NCBI RefSeq assembly: GCF_004348535.1
Contig: NZ_SMJX01000009.1
Span: 1 to 62,310, forward strand
Origin: Actinomadura sp. KC216
GTDB taxonomy: Bacteria > Actinomycetota > Actinomycetes > Streptosporangiales > Streptosporangiaceae
Direction of reading: 5' to 3'
Length of the DNA stretch: 62,310 bases
In this document: positions 1-9,017 of the stretch, one piece after another
Numbering within the stretch: position 1 is the stretch's first letter
How the letters are laid out: every line of letters begins with the position of its first letter
Program-made: the position numbers and the translations under genes
Notes under the pieces: model-generated
Database searches by the model: none
What the model saw: only the letters and a program-made list of their open reading frames with translations
What the model was told of the DNA's origin: nothing

Positions 1-295
1 CTGCGGACGGGCGGGGTGCCGAGTTGAGTATTGGAAGGTGGTCGACGCGGAGGCTGTCGACCCGCCAGGCCATGGGAAAGGGGTTCCGTCCTTCCAGGAT
101 CCCGGGTGCGGGGCGGATGTCGTCCCGCCGGGCGAGGCGCAGCATTTTCGCGGTGACGGAGAGCGCGGGTTCGAGCAGGCAGTCTGCAGGGGTGACGGCG
201 ACGCCGACCAAGGTGACGTGCTGGTAGCTCAGCAGGAGTTGCAGTGCGGCGAGATCGTCGAGGCCGCCGTCGTGGTCGAGGTAGACCAGGGTCAT
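1..295 (-). CDS. Inosine-uridine-type nucleoside hydrolase, 5' part only
   Basis: Nucleoside hydrolases cleave the N-glycosidic bond of ribonucleosides to give base and ribose. The reading frame starts at ATG 295-293 and stays open to the window edge (about 98 residues). Residues 4-15 read VYLDHDGGLDDL, matching the family's N-terminal Ca-binding DxDxGxDD signature, here with H and G in the variable places. The stretch that follows, with VTLVGVAVTPADCL, fits the usual second strand and loop. It lies 41 bp downstream of the dimethylformamidase-like gene on the same strand, at the end of a nucleoside ABC importer operon, so nucleoside catabolism is the natural role. The C-terminal catalytic His region is outside the window, so substrate class cannot be judged. 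Confidence 0.8.
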   Translation of the reverse strand, partial: MTLVYLDHDGGLDDLAALQLLLSYQHVTLVGVAVTPADCLLEPALSVTAKMLRLARRDDIRPAPGILEGRNPFPMAWRVDSLRVDHLPILNSAPRPSA

Positions 296-336
296 ATGTG
301 TCCTTCCGGTGATATGCGGAGGGGGACGGAGCGCGG

Positions 337-2607
337 TCAAGGTCCGTGGAGGAACCGCTCCAGCACGTTCCTCGTGATGGCGGCCACGTTGTTGCGGCCG
401 TGGTTCCACGTGACGCTGGCGTTCCAGGTGATGGATCCGACGGAGAACACCGCCCCGCCGCCGGGCAGGCTGCGCAGGGTCATGTCCGCTCGTACGGCGT
501 CCGAGGCATCGGCGTCCCCAGAGTCGATGGCGTCCCCAAGGTCGGCGGAGCCGGCTTCGAGGAAGAACGGGGGGTGACGGCCCGCCGACGTGGCGAGCCG
601 CACCGTGTCCGGGTGCCGCGGGTCGGGGCGGAAGCCGTCGATCTCGTCGCCCGCCGCGCCCTGCAGGGCGTGGCCGAACTCGCCGACGACCTCGTCGGGA
701 ACGCCGGCGAAGACGAAGGCGGCGGCCGTGCCGTAGGACGCGGGCAGCCGCCGGTAGCCGCTCGCGCGCGGCCAGCCCTGTGCGGCGAAGGCGACCCCGA
801 GAAGGTGGTGGGGTGGTCGGCCGCGCAGCGACCAGAGGCCACCCGGCCGTCCATTGGCGACCATGGTGGCCTCCCCCTCCGGGGCGCTCCACCAGCCGCC
901 GTCGCCGCGGCGCCGGACCTCGATCCGGTGCGGCGCGCCTGCCGCGCGCGCCGCGACCCAGTAGAAGCCGTTGCCGCCGAGGTACATCAGCCGGCCGCCG
1001 GTCCGGGTGAAGGCGGTGACCGCGTCGTGCATCTCCTCGCTGACGTATTCGGGATGGCCGCCGGTGATGAGGACGCGGTAACCGGACAGCAGTTCGGCGC
1101 CATGGTCGTGCAGGTCCTCGTCGGAGGTCACGTCGACCTGGTGGCCGGTGCGCCGCAGCCAGCGCAGGAACCGCAGATCGGCCGGGTAGTGGCGGTGGGC
1201 TCCGGTCAGCCACCAGCGGTAGTCAGGATCGATGCTGAGGATCGGCCGCAGCCGTGAACTGTAGACGGCGGCCGTGCCGTCGGCCCGTCTGTCGTAGAGA
1301 GAGGCGCCGAGCCGTTCGTTGGTGTTCAGGTAGGTGTTGTCGTCGTCCAGGACGACGGGGTGGTCGCTGACGGTCTGATAGTCGCCGAAGAATGACTCCT
1401 CGGAGCGTTGACGGTGGTTGGCGTAGGCCAGGTAGGTGAAGGTGGGGAGGAGCAGCAGCGCCCTGGCCGGTCGCCGGTCGCCGGCGGAGCCGGGTGCCGG
1501 TCGTTGTTCAGGTGACGGGCTGACGATGAGCGGCAGGTCGAGGCGGTCATGAGCGGTCGCGACGCGTACGCCGAGGACTCCGCTGCCCTGCAGCGCGCCG
1601 ACCCGTACCCGGGCGACGAGCGGCCAACCGGCGTCGTCGAGATCGTCGGAGCTCAGGTGGAGCGCGCCGCCGGCGCCGCCGCCGTGGCCGCGCAGGCCAT
1701 CGGCCGGATGGTTGAGGATGAAGAGGCGCGGCCGGGCGGCGGCCGCCCGCGCGTTCCCGTGCGTGACGCCGGGATGACCCGCACTCTCCGCGGCGGTCCC
1801 GGCGGCGATGTCGGCGAAGTTCCACCCGGCGATGGTCGCCGCGTCCCCGGCGAGGAGCGCGGCCGGGCCTGGTTCGGCGCGGGCGTACCGTTCGGCCTCC
1901 TCCCGCCGGAGTACTCGGCCGAGGATGACGAGGTCCTCGATCCGGCCGTTGAACGTGTCCGACGGCGCGGCGCCCGCCGTCGCACGCGCGCCTATGGTGA
2001 CCTCCCAACGGGAGACGGCTCCGGCGGGACGCTCCGGTCCGGTGGCCACTGCCCGTCGGGTGCCGCCCTGCTCGTCGGTAAGCAGCAGTTCCGCTCCGCG
2101 AGCGGTACGAACGAGGGTCAGCAGATACCAGGTGCCGGCGTCGAGCCGGATCCCGGTTTCGGTGGCGTGCCCGGCGACGTCGATGACGGCGCCGCCCCGG
2201 CCGTCCAGGCTCCAGCGGGTGTGACCGAGCGGCGCCGCGCCCGGCTGGTCGGGGTGTTCGACCAGCTCGGCCAAGGTCTGCCGGCGTCCGGGTACAGCAT
2301 TCTCCGTTCGCAGCCACATCAGCAGGCTGATGTCGTCGCCGGCGTGTCCCCAGACGCCGGTCCGCATGTACGAGCCCGTGGGCAGCACGGCATCGGTGAG
2401 CGTCCGCGTGCGGTGATCTACCTCGGCCCGCGCCGGCCGGTCGCCTCCGTCCAGCGTGATCGGTTCGACGGTGAACGGCGCCGCGACGGGGGCGGCGGCC
2501 CCGGCCCGCGGCCGATCAACGAGCAGCGCGGCGTGTACGCCGACGAGTTCTCCGGGCGCGGCCGTCCACGTCGACAGGTAGCCCGCCAGCCGGCCCCCGG
2601 CCGTCAT
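337..2607 (-). CDS. N,N-dimethylformamidase beta-subunit-like protein
   Basis: This 756-residue protein has the architecture of the large subunit of dimethylformamidase, an iron amidohydrolase. A LamG-like beta-sandwich covers roughly residues 85-235 and the large catalytic-type domain runs from about 290 to the end. His518 and Glu520 lie in GGHPEYVSEE, corresponding to the H-x-E pair that ligates Fe in the characterised enzyme, and LYDRR/DYRWW tyrosines lie nearby. No small (alpha) subunit gene is visible. The ATG at 2607 overlaps the permease stop by 4 bp, so it is translationally linked to the nucleoside transporter. Its substrate is therefore more likely an amide or formamide linked to nucleoside or purine breakdown than DMF itself. 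That last point is inference. Confidence 0.75.
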   Translation of the reverse strand: MTAGGRLAGYLSTWTAAPGELVGVHAALLVDRPRAGAAAPVAAPFTVEPITLDGGDRPARAEVDHRTRTLTDAVLPTGSYMRTGVWGHAGDDISLLMWLRTENAVPGRRQTLAELVEHPDQPGAAPLGHTRWSLDGRGGAVIDVAGHATETGIRLDAGTWYLLTLVRTARGAELLLTDEQGGTRRAVATGPERPAGAVSRWEVTIGARATAGAAPSDTFNGRIEDLVILGRVLRREEAERYARAEPGPAALLAGDAATIAGWNFADIAAGTAAESAGHPGVTHGNARAAAARPRLFILNHPADGLRGHGGGAGGALHLSSDDLDDAGWPLVARVRVGALQGSGVLGVRVATAHDRLDLPLIVSPSPEQRPAPGSAGDRRPARALLLLPTFTYLAYANHRQRSEESFFGDYQTVSDHPVVLDDDNTYLNTNERLGASLYDRRADGTAAVYSSRLRPILSIDPDYRWWLTGAHRHYPADLRFLRWLRRTGHQVDVTSDEDLHDHGAELLSGYRVLITGGHPEYVSEEMHDAVTAFTRTGGRLMYLGGNGFYWVAARAAGAPHRIEVRRRGDGGWWSAPEGEATMVANGRPGGLWSLRGRPPHHLLGVAFAAQGWPRASGYRRLPASYGTAAAFVFAGVPDEVVGEFGHALQGAAGDEIDGFRPDPRHPDTVRLATSAGRHPPFFLEAGSADLGDAIDSGDADASDAVRADMTLRSLPGGGAVFSVGSITWNASVTWNHGRNNVAAITRNVLERFLHGP

Positions 2608-3884
2608 CGGTCGACCTCCCTTCGGCGGTAGGGGATCCCGTTGGCCGCGGGCATCTTGAGCCGGCGCGCGGAGACCACCAGGACGACGAGAGTGACCGCG
2701 TACGGCGTCGCGTACACCAACTGCGGCGGAACCCGGTCGACGAGGCCGAACAACACGATCCCCGCCACCCCCACGCCGAGCGAGGACAGGGACGCTCGGT
2801 ACCGCCCGCGCAGCAGCAGACCTCCGGCCAGCACCAGGAGCGCCAGTCCGGTGAGGAGGATGAGGCCGCGCACCGCGCCGGACTCCCGAAGCTGAAGCGC
2901 GTCGGAGTACCCGAAGAGCAGGGAGCCGGTGGCCGTACCGCCCACCCGCCAGTTACCGAAGATCATGGCGGCCAGCCCGAGGTAGCCCCGGCCGGCGGTC
3001 TGCCCTTCCCGGTAGAGGCCGCTGGCCACCGTCACCAGGAAGGCGCCCCCGAGACCCGCGAGCGCGCCGGAGATGACGACCGCGACGTATTTGACGCGGT
3101 AGACGGCGACGCCCAAGCTGTCGGCCGCCGCCGGGTTCTCGCCGATGAACCGCAACCGGAGCCCGAACGGCGTGCGCCACAGCACCAGCCAGGTCCCGGC
3201 GAACAGGACGACTGCTAGCAGGGTGAACCAGGAGACGTCGGCCACGACACCGCGCAGCAGGCCGGCCATCTCGGACAGCATGAACAGATCGCCGCGTTCG
3301 ACCGCACCGAGCAGGTCGGGGCTGTCCCATTCGCCGACGCGGCCGCCCGCCAGCACGGGGACGGTGAAGGAGCCGATCGCGCCGCGCACCGGTGGAGACT
3401 GGGTCGACCCGGCCTGCGGCAGGTTCGACCAGTTGACCGTCGACAGGTAACGGACGAGGCCGGGTGCCAGGAGGTTGATCGCGACGCCGGATATCACCTG
3501 GTCGACACCGAAGGTGACCGTGGCGACGGCGTGCAGGAGACCACCGAGCGCGCCGCCGACGGCTCCGGCGACGACCCCCGGCCATACGCCGTGGGCCACG
3601 CCGACCCAGGCGGCGCTCCACGTGCCGAGGATCATCATGCCCTCCAGGCCGAGGTTGGCGACACCGGCGCGTTCGCTCCACAACGCGCCCAGGGCGGCGA
3701 GCCCGATCGGCACGGCCAGCCGCAGCGCGGCTCCGACCAGCCCCGAACCGGTCATGGACGGCACCCCGGCCATCTGGTGGGCCGTGGCGACGATGAGCAG
3801 GCCGATCGCCGCCAGGCTGAGCATGCGCGGCATCGGGACGACGCGGAACCACGCCGCTGCGCCGCGCCGGGCGACGGCCGTCAC
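2604..3884 (-). CDS. ABC transporter permease (nucleoside/BMP type), second subunit
   Basis: A 426-residue integral membrane protein of the branched-chain amino acid/ribose permease superfamily, in the subgroup paired with BMP-type nucleoside-binding lipoproteins. Hydrophobic segments repeat along its length. The motifs SERAGVANLGLEGMMI (about residues 60-75) and RFIGENPAAADSLG are characteristic of the YufQ/NupQ-like permease. The start is the GTG at 3884, which overlaps the stop of the upstream permease as GTGA. A longer open frame runs upstream to 5174 but lies antiparallel in sense to the real permease frame there and is not coding. It should form a heterodimeric channel with the product of 3881-5014. 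Confidence 0.88.
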   Translation of the reverse strand: MTAVARRGAAAWFRVVPMPRMLSLAAIGLLIVATAHQMAGVPSMTGSGLVGAALRLAVPIGLAALGALWSERAGVANLGLEGMMILGTWSAAWVGVAHGVWPGVVAGAVGGALGGLLHAVATVTFGVDQVISGVAINLLAPGLVRYLSTVNWSNLPQAGSTQSPPVRGAIGSFTVPVLAGGRVGEWDSPDLLGAVERGDLFMLSEMAGLLRGVVADVSWFTLLAVVLFAGTWLVLWRTPFGLRLRFIGENPAAADSLGVAVYRVKYVAVVISGALAGLGGAFLVTVASGLYREGQTAGRGYLGLAAMIFGNWRVGGTATGSLLFGYSDALQLRESGAVRGLILLTGLALLVLAGGLLLRGRYRASLSSLGVGVAGIVLFGLVDRVPPQLVYATPYAVTLVVLVVSARRLKMPAANGIPYRRREVDR

Positions 3885-5014
3885 AGCGCCACCGCCCGCT
3901 CGGCTGGGCGCGCGGAGTCCGCCGACCGGGCACGGACCAGCCGCGCGGCCTGCCGCGCGGTGCTCCGCTTGACGACCTCGTACGCGATCACCACTGACAG
4001 CACGATGACTCCCTGCATGATGGTCGCGATCTCCTTGGGGATGCCGTCCAGGTCGAGGATCTGCGCGCTGCGTTCCAGGAGGCCGAACAGCAGCGCCGCC
4101 GCCGCGATGCCCGCGGGCCGGTTGCGGCCGAGCAGGGCGACGGCGATGCCGGTGAAGCCGATGCCGGCCGGGAAGTCGAGCCCGTAGCTGTGGGACTGGC
4201 CGAGCAGATACGGCAGCCCGGCGAGCCCGGCGAGGCCGCCCGATAGCAGCATGGTGATGACGACCATGCGGCGCGGATCGATGCCGTTGGCCTCGGCGGC
4301 CGGTGCGTTGAGGCCGGTGGCGCGCAGCTGGTAGCCGTACCACGTTCTCGTCAGCAGGTAGTGCACCCCGGCGCCGATGACGAGCGCGATGCCCAGGAAG
4401 CCCCAGAGCGCGACGGTCGGCGGCAGCGACAGCCCGAGCGCCCCGGCGAGCGAGTTCAGGGACGGCATCCGCGCGCTCTCGGGCAGGGGCCGGGTCGCGG
4501 TGCCGGTGCTCGCGCCCGCCGTGGACGCGAGGTGGTTGGCCAGCAGGTACGCGGCGATGGCGACGGCGATGTAGTTGAGCATCAGGGTGGAGATGACCTC
4601 GTTGACGCCGCGGGCGACCTTGAGCCATCCGGCCAGGCCCGCCCAGGCCGCGCCGACCGCCGCGGCGATCACCACGATGAAGGCGATGTGCAGCGCGCCC
4701 GGCGGGTGGACGACGGCGCCTAGCGCCGCGCCGGACAGCGCCCCGAGTTGGTACTGCCCTTCGACACCGATGTTGAACAGCTTCATGCGGAACCCGACGG
4801 CGACGGCGAGCCCGGCGAGGAAGTACGGCACGGCGCGGTTGAGCGCGGAGACGATCGACTCGGGGGTCCGCGCGTAGTCGATCATCATGGCGAAGGTGGG
4901 CAACGGCGGATGCCCCGACAGGCCGAGCACCAACGCGGCGATGGCCGTCGCCAGCAGCGCCGCCGACACCGGGGCGGCGGCGCTCAGCGCGACGCGCCGG
5001 GTCACGCCGCTCAC
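3881..5014 (-). CDS. ABC transporter permease (nucleoside/BMP type), first subunit
   Basis: A 377-residue membrane permease, homologous in type to YufP/NupP. It contains several hydrophobic helices and the cytoplasmic motifs MKLFNIGVEGQYQLGA and ARGVNEVISTLMLNYIA typical of this permease subgroup, where the EAA-like loop contacts the ATPase. The GTG start at 5014 overlaps the ATPase stop (GTGA) and its own stop overlaps the next permease start, so the four transporter genes are one translationally coupled block. Expected role: half of the inner-membrane pore importing purine or pyrimidine nucleosides delivered by the BMP lipoprotein. Confidence 0.88.
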   Translation of the reverse strand: MSGVTRRVALSAAAPVSAALLATAIAALVLGLSGHPPLPTFAMMIDYARTPESIVSALNRAVPYFLAGLAVAVGFRMKLFNIGVEGQYQLGALSGAALGAVVHPPGALHIAFIVVIAAAVGAAWAGLAGWLKVARGVNEVISTLMLNYIAVAIAAYLLANHLASTAGASTGTATRPLPESARMPSLNSLAGALGLSLPPTVALWGFLGIALVIGAGVHYLLTRTWYGYQLRATGLNAPAAEANGIDPRRMVVITMLLSGGLAGLAGLPYLLGQSHSYGLDFPAGIGFTGIAVALLGRNRPAGIAAAALLFGLLERSAQILDLDGIPKEIATIMQGVIVLSVVIAYEVVKRSTARQAARLVRARSADSARPAERAVAL

Positions 5015-6714
5015 CGCCGGTCCCCGTCGCCGTTCCCGGGGACGTGACCGGGGCTCCCAGGGACGTGACCGGGGCCGGCGGCGCCGTCACCAGCGGCGCT
5101 TGCACCGGGTGGACCACTTCCGGCGTCAATGGTGTCAACGACGTCGACGGCTGTTCCACCACCGGAAGCGGCAACGGCGCCGGTGGGCTGGAGTTCGTCG
5201 TCGGGACGGCCCGTCATCAGCGAGCCCAGCCGCCGAGGTGTGAGCCGGTCCGCCGGGATCGGATCGCTGATGCGACCCGAGAACGCGACGTAGATCGTGT
5301 CGGAGAGGGCGATGAGCTCCTCCAGATCCGCGGACACCAGCAGAACGGCGAGCCCTTGGTCCCGGGCGTCCCGCAAGTGCTGCCACAGCTGAGCCTGGGC
5401 CCCGACGTCGACGCCACGGGTGGGGTGGGCGGCCAGCAGGGCCTTCGGACGCGTCGACATCTCGCGGCCGAAGACGAACTTCTGCTGGTTCCCTCCGGAC
5501 AGGGCGTAGGCGGGCGTGGCCGGGCCGGGCGCCTTCACCCCGTAGGTGCGCAGGACCGCCTCGGTGGCGTGCTGGACGGCCCGCCGATCGATCCGCCAGG
5601 GCTTGAACGCCGCCCGCAGCCGCTCGTTGCCGAGCAGCAGGTTCTCCCACAGCGCCGCGCCCAGCAGCATTCCGTGCCGCTGGCGGTCCGCGGCGATGGA
5701 CGCCAGCCCGAGCCGGCGCCGTTCGACGACGCCGAGCATCGTGATGTCCCGCTCGTCCAGCAAGATGGTGCCCGCCCGCACCGGCAGGAGGCCGAGTACG
5801 GCGTCCAGTACCTCGTTCTGTCCGTTGCCCTCGATACCGGCCAAGCCCACGATCTCCCCCGCGTGCACGGTCAGCGACGCCTTCTCGACCGGCGACCGGC
5901 CGTCCGCCGTGACGGTGAGGTCGTGCAGTCGTAGTCCGACCGTGTCCCGGGGCGCGGTGCCGCGTGCCGGAACGGCGGGCAGCCGCCCGCCGACCATCAT
6001 TTCGGCGAGGAGGGCCTTCGTCGCGTCCGCGCGATCGACGGTGCCGACCACCTGCCCGGCGCGCATGACGGTGATCCGGTCCGCGGCGGCCAGCACCTCG
6101 TCAAGCTTGTGAGAGATGAACAGCACGGATATCCCGCGCTCGCGGAGGCTCCGCAGGCTGTCAAGCAGCCGGTCCACCTCGTCCGGCACCAGGACGGCCG
6201 TCGGCTCGTCGAGAATGATCACCTTGGCGTCCCGGTACAGCACCTTGATGATCTCCACGCGCTGCCGCTCACCGACCCCGAGGTCGCCCACGGCGCGATC
6301 GGGGTCCACCGAGAGCCCGTGGGAATCGCCGATCCGGGTGATCCAGGCGCGCGCGGACGCCCGGTCCAGCAGCCCCCGGCGCCGGATCTCGGCGCCGAGG
6401 ACCACGTTCTCCCAGACCAGCAGATTGTCGGCGAGCATGAAGTGCTGATGGACCAGGCCGATGCCGGCGGCGATCGCGGCCCGGGGCGTGGCGAACCGCA
6501 CCTGTCGGCCGGCCATGCTCAGGGTCCCCCGGTCAGGCCGCTCCTCGCCGTAGAGGATCTTCATCAGCGTGGACTTCCCGGCGCCGTTCTCTCCGACGAT
6601 CGCGTGGATCTCGCGGGCTCGTACGGTCAGGGACACGTCGTCGTTGGCCAGCACGCCGGGATACCGCCTGCTGATGTTCGCGGCCTGCAACACCGCGGCT
6701 GCCGCGCTGTTCAT
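5011..6714 (-). CDS. ABC transporter ATP-binding protein, duplicated NBD (nucleoside import)
   Basis: This 567-residue cytoplasmic ATPase has two fused nucleotide-binding domains, as in RbsA/YufO-type sugar and nucleoside importers. The first domain has Walker A GENGAGKST near residue 41, a signature LGVGERQRVEI and Walker B VIILDEPTAVL. The second has a degenerate P-loop region (GIEGNGQNEV) and signature LSGGNQQKFVFGRE. The Q-loop LVHQHFML is intact. The second Walker B reads PKALLAAHPTRGVD, with A where LLA-EPTRG usually has E, a feature of the non-hydrolytic half. A Gly/Pro-rich tail of about 50 residues is unusual. ATG 6714 overlaps the BMP gene stop by 4 bp; the open frame further upstream is not coding. 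Confidence 0.9.
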   Translation of the reverse strand: MNSAAAAVLQAANISRRYPGVLANDDVSLTVRAREIHAIVGENGAGKSTLMKILYGEERPDRGTLSMAGRQVRFATPRAAIAAGIGLVHQHFMLADNLLVWENVVLGAEIRRRGLLDRASARAWITRIGDSHGLSVDPDRAVGDLGVGERQRVEIIKVLYRDAKVIILDEPTAVLVPDEVDRLLDSLRSLRERGISVLFISHKLDEVLAAADRITVMRAGQVVGTVDRADATKALLAEMMVGGRLPAVPARGTAPRDTVGLRLHDLTVTADGRSPVEKASLTVHAGEIVGLAGIEGNGQNEVLDAVLGLLPVRAGTILLDERDITMLGVVERRRLGLASIAADRQRHGMLLGAALWENLLLGNERLRAAFKPWRIDRRAVQHATEAVLRTYGVKAPGPATPAYALSGGNQQKFVFGREMSTRPKALLAAHPTRGVDVGAQAQLWQHLRDARDQGLAVLLVSADLEELIALSDTIYVAFSGRISDPIPADRLTPRRLGSLMTGRPDDELQPTGAVAASGGGTAVDVVDTIDAGSGPPGASAAGDGAAGPGHVPGSPGHVPGNGDGDRR

Positions 6715-7766
6715 GGCGTGGTCGGCACCGTGATCTGGCCGGCGATGATCTGTTTCTTGAGCGCTTCCAGCCGGGGTTCGACGTCGTCGATGAACCCGCC
6801 GGACGTCGAATAGCCGACGCCGTTCTCCGCCAGGCCGAACCGGACGCTGCCCGACTGCGGCCGTCCGTCCGCGTAGTCCTTCACGAACTTCGACACGGCC
6901 ACGTCCAGGCTCTTCACTGCGCTGCTGAGCACATGGGGCTTCTGTGCGGCCTCCACGGTGTGGTACTGATCGCTGTCGACGCCGATGGCCCATTTGCCCG
7001 CGGCGACCGCGGCCTGGAAGACCCCGCGTCCCGACGCGCCGCTGGCGTGGTACACGACGTCGGCGCCGCCGTCGTACATGCCCTTGGCGGCCTCCTTCGC
7101 CTTGTCCGGGGAGGAGAACCCGGAGAAGTCCGGGGGCTGCGTCAGGTACTTGACGTCGACCTTGATACGCGGGTCGATCTTGCGGGCACCGGCCTCGTAC
7201 CCCGCCTGGAACTTCTGCTGCGGCGGCGTCTGCACCCCGGCCACGAATCCGATGTGGCCGGTCTTGCTCTTCAGGGCGGCGGCGGCGCCGACGAGATAGG
7301 ACGCCTGCTCCTCGCTGAAGACCAGCCCGGTCACATTCGGTGCCTTCACGGAGTCGTCGTCGATGACGGCGAACCGGGTCTTCGGGTAGGCGGAGGCGAG
7401 CTTCTTGACCGGGTCCTGGAAGAGAAAGCCGACGCAGATGATCGGGTTGTGGCCGGATTCCGCGAGCAGCCGGAGCAGCTCTTGGCGGTCGGTTCCGCCG
7501 GCATTGGGGCTGAGTTCCTTCACCTGGATGCCGAGCTCTCGCTTCAGCGAGTCGATGCCCGCGCCGACGCCGTCGTTGTACGACTTGTCTCCGCGGCCAC
7601 CGATGTCGTACACCACCCCGACCTTGACCGTCGACTGCTTCTTGCCGGCCGAGGCGGGCCCGGTGCCGGATGTCGCGGCAGAGCCGCCGGAACCGCCGCA
7701 TCCGGCGAGCACCACGGCCATGAGCATGGCGACCGCCGCCGCCCCCGCCGTTCGAAGTCTGGGCAT
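6711..7766 (-). CDS. BMP-family nucleoside-binding lipoprotein
   Basis: This 351-residue extracytoplasmic solute-binding protein is anchored by lipidation. The N-terminus has a short charged segment, a hydrophobic core and the lipobox LAGC, with Cys at about residue 23, followed by a Gly/Ser-rich linker. The mature part starts TVKVGVVYDIGGRGDKSYND, the hallmark of BMP/PnrA purine nucleoside receptors, and contains FQAAVAAGKWAIGVDSDQ near the hinge. It is the first gene of the importer operon, with a good ribosome site (GAGGAGGG) just before ATG 7766. It faces the adenosine deaminase gene across a 140-bp promoter region, which supports adenosine or a related nucleoside as ligand. Confidence 0.92.
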   Translation of the reverse strand: MPRLRTAGAAAVAMLMAVVLAGCGGSGGSAATSGTGPASAGKKQSTVKVGVVYDIGGRGDKSYNDGVGAGIDSLKRELGIQVKELSPNAGGTDRQELLRLLAESGHNPIICVGFLFQDPVKKLASAYPKTRFAVIDDDSVKAPNVTGLVFSEEQASYLVGAAAALKSKTGHIGFVAGVQTPPQQKFQAGYEAGARKIDPRIKVDVKYLTQPPDFSGFSSPDKAKEAAKGMYDGGADVVYHASGASGRGVFQAAVAAGKWAIGVDSDQYHTVEAAQKPHVLSSAVKSLDVAVSKFVKDYADGRPQSGSVRFGLAENGVGYSTSGGFIDDVEPRLEALKKQIIAGQITVPTTP

Positions 7767-7837
7767 GAGCCCTCCTCAGATCTTGTACGGCGTCCGCATT
7801 CGTCTTTGCCGACCGGAACGCGGCGACCGGTGGCCGC

Positions 7838-7878
7838 ACGCTACACAGATAACTGGCAACTGGCAAGCACTTGTCTGT
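7838..7878 (-). promoter_or_regulatory. Promoter and possible operator of the nucleoside importer operon
   Basis: Read on the minus strand, TTGCCA (7866-7861) and TAGCGT (7843-7838) are separated by exactly 17 bp, a credible sigma-70-type promoter firing towards the BMP gene. Overlapping it is an imperfect inverted repeat, ACAGATAA (7845-7852) with TTGTCTGT (7871-7878), matching at 7 of 8 positions, plus two adjacent AACTGGC copies. A repressor bound here would block the importer promoter and could also affect the divergent deaminase. No regulator gene is next to it. Confidence 0.5.
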
Positions 7879-7906
7879 TAAGCGGAGATCCTGCGATGAT
7901 CCGGCG

Positions 7907-9004
7907 ATGCGATCTCAATCACCGGGCAGCCGGCCCGCACCGGCGCCCCTGCCGTCCGACAAGATCAAGGCCCTGCCGAAGGTGCTGCTCCATGATCATC
8001 TGGACGGTGGCCTCCGGCCGGAGACCGTTCTCGACCTCGCGGCCGAGGCGGGTGTACCGCTGCCGGTCAGCGGGCCCCGCCTCCTCGCCCAGTGGTTCGC
8101 CGACAACGCCAACTCCGGGAGCCTGGCGTCCTACCTCAACGGATTCCGCTACACCTACGGCTTCATGCAGAGTGTCGCCACCGTGGAACGCGTCGCCTAC
8201 GAAGCCGTGGAGGATCTCGCCGCCGACGGCGTGATCTACGCGGAGGTCCGCTTCGCACCGCAGATGCACGTGGCGGCCGGCCTCACGATGCTCGGCGCAC
8301 TCCGCGCCGCGGCGCACGGCCTGCGGGCCGGAGTCGCCGCCGTCCGGGCCGACGGCGGCGACATCGACGTCCGCCTCATCGCCTGCGTGGAGCGAGACCT
8401 GCCGATCGACGACGACACGATGGACGCCGCCATCGCCGCGTGGGAGCAGGGCCTGATCGTCGCCGTCGACCTGGTGGGCCCGGAACTGGGCCACCCGGCC
8501 GCGGCCCACGCCGAGCAGTTCGAACGCGCCTTCCAGGCCGGCGTGCCCGCGACGATCCACGCGGGCGAGGCGGACGGCACCGAATCGATCCGGCAGGCGA
8601 TCGAGCTCCTGCACGCTAAGCGCATCGGACACGGTGTCACGCTGGGACGGGAGCTGACCGAGGGCGCCGAACCAGTCGACGGAACCGTCGCGAAGCTGGT
8701 GGCCGACTTGGGCATCACGGTCGAGTGCTGCCCTTCGTCCAACGCGCACACCGGCGGCGTCGAGACGGTGCGCGACCATCCGATCGCCATGATGACCCGC
8801 TGCGGGATCAAGACGACGATCAACACCGACAACCGGCTCATGAGCCGGACGAGCCTGAGCCAGGAGACGACCCTGCTCAACACCGAACTGAACGTCGGCT
8901 TCCACGAGCTCCGCGATTACAACATCCGGGCCGCGGAGGCCGCGTTCCTCCCCGCTCGGGAGCGCGACCGGCTCATCACTCGCATCACCCGGTTCCAGCC
9001 CTAG
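7907..9004 (+). CDS. add: Adenosine deaminase
   Basis: Hydrolytic deamination of adenosine or deoxyadenosine to inosine. The 365-residue protein carries the Zn-site motifs in order: HDHLDGG (His29, His31), HAGE (zinc His and catalytic Glu region), the substrate-contact H in RIGHGVTL, SSNAHTGG, and NTDN with the catalytic-site Asp. The final motif is usually NTDDP, so DNR is a small departure. I prefer ATG 7907; an in-frame TTG at 7871 would add 12 residues that lie inside the putative operator. It is divergent from the BMP-type importer, and its product inosine could feed the nucleoside hydrolase at the left edge. Confidence 0.92.
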   Translation: MRSQSPGSRPAPAPLPSDKIKALPKVLLHDHLDGGLRPETVLDLAAEAGVPLPVSGPRLLAQWFADNANSGSLASYLNGFRYTYGFMQSVATVERVAYEAVEDLAADGVIYAEVRFAPQMHVAAGLTMLGALRAAAHGLRAGVAAVRADGGDIDVRLIACVERDLPIDDDTMDAAIAAWEQGLIVAVDLVGPELGHPAAAHAEQFERAFQAGVPATIHAGEADGTESIRQAIELLHAKRIGHGVTLGRELTEGAEPVDGTVAKLVADLGITVECCPSSNAHTGGVETVRDHPIAMMTRCGIKTTINTDNRLMSRTSLSQETTLLNTELNVGFHELRDYNIRAAEAAFLPARERDRLITRITRFQP

Positions 9005-9017
9005 CGCCGTCCGCCCG

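Noticed and set aside
2604-5174. 856-codon open frame on the minus strand as one gene
   Set aside because: Only the part from GTG 3884 is permease sequence. The upstream half is an Arg/Ala-rich wrong-frame reading of the other permease, whose own frame has all family motifs.
5011-7866. 951-codon minus-strand frame as one ABC protein
   Set aside because: The first half is the wrong frame over the BMP lipoprotein. ATPase homology starts at ATG 6714.
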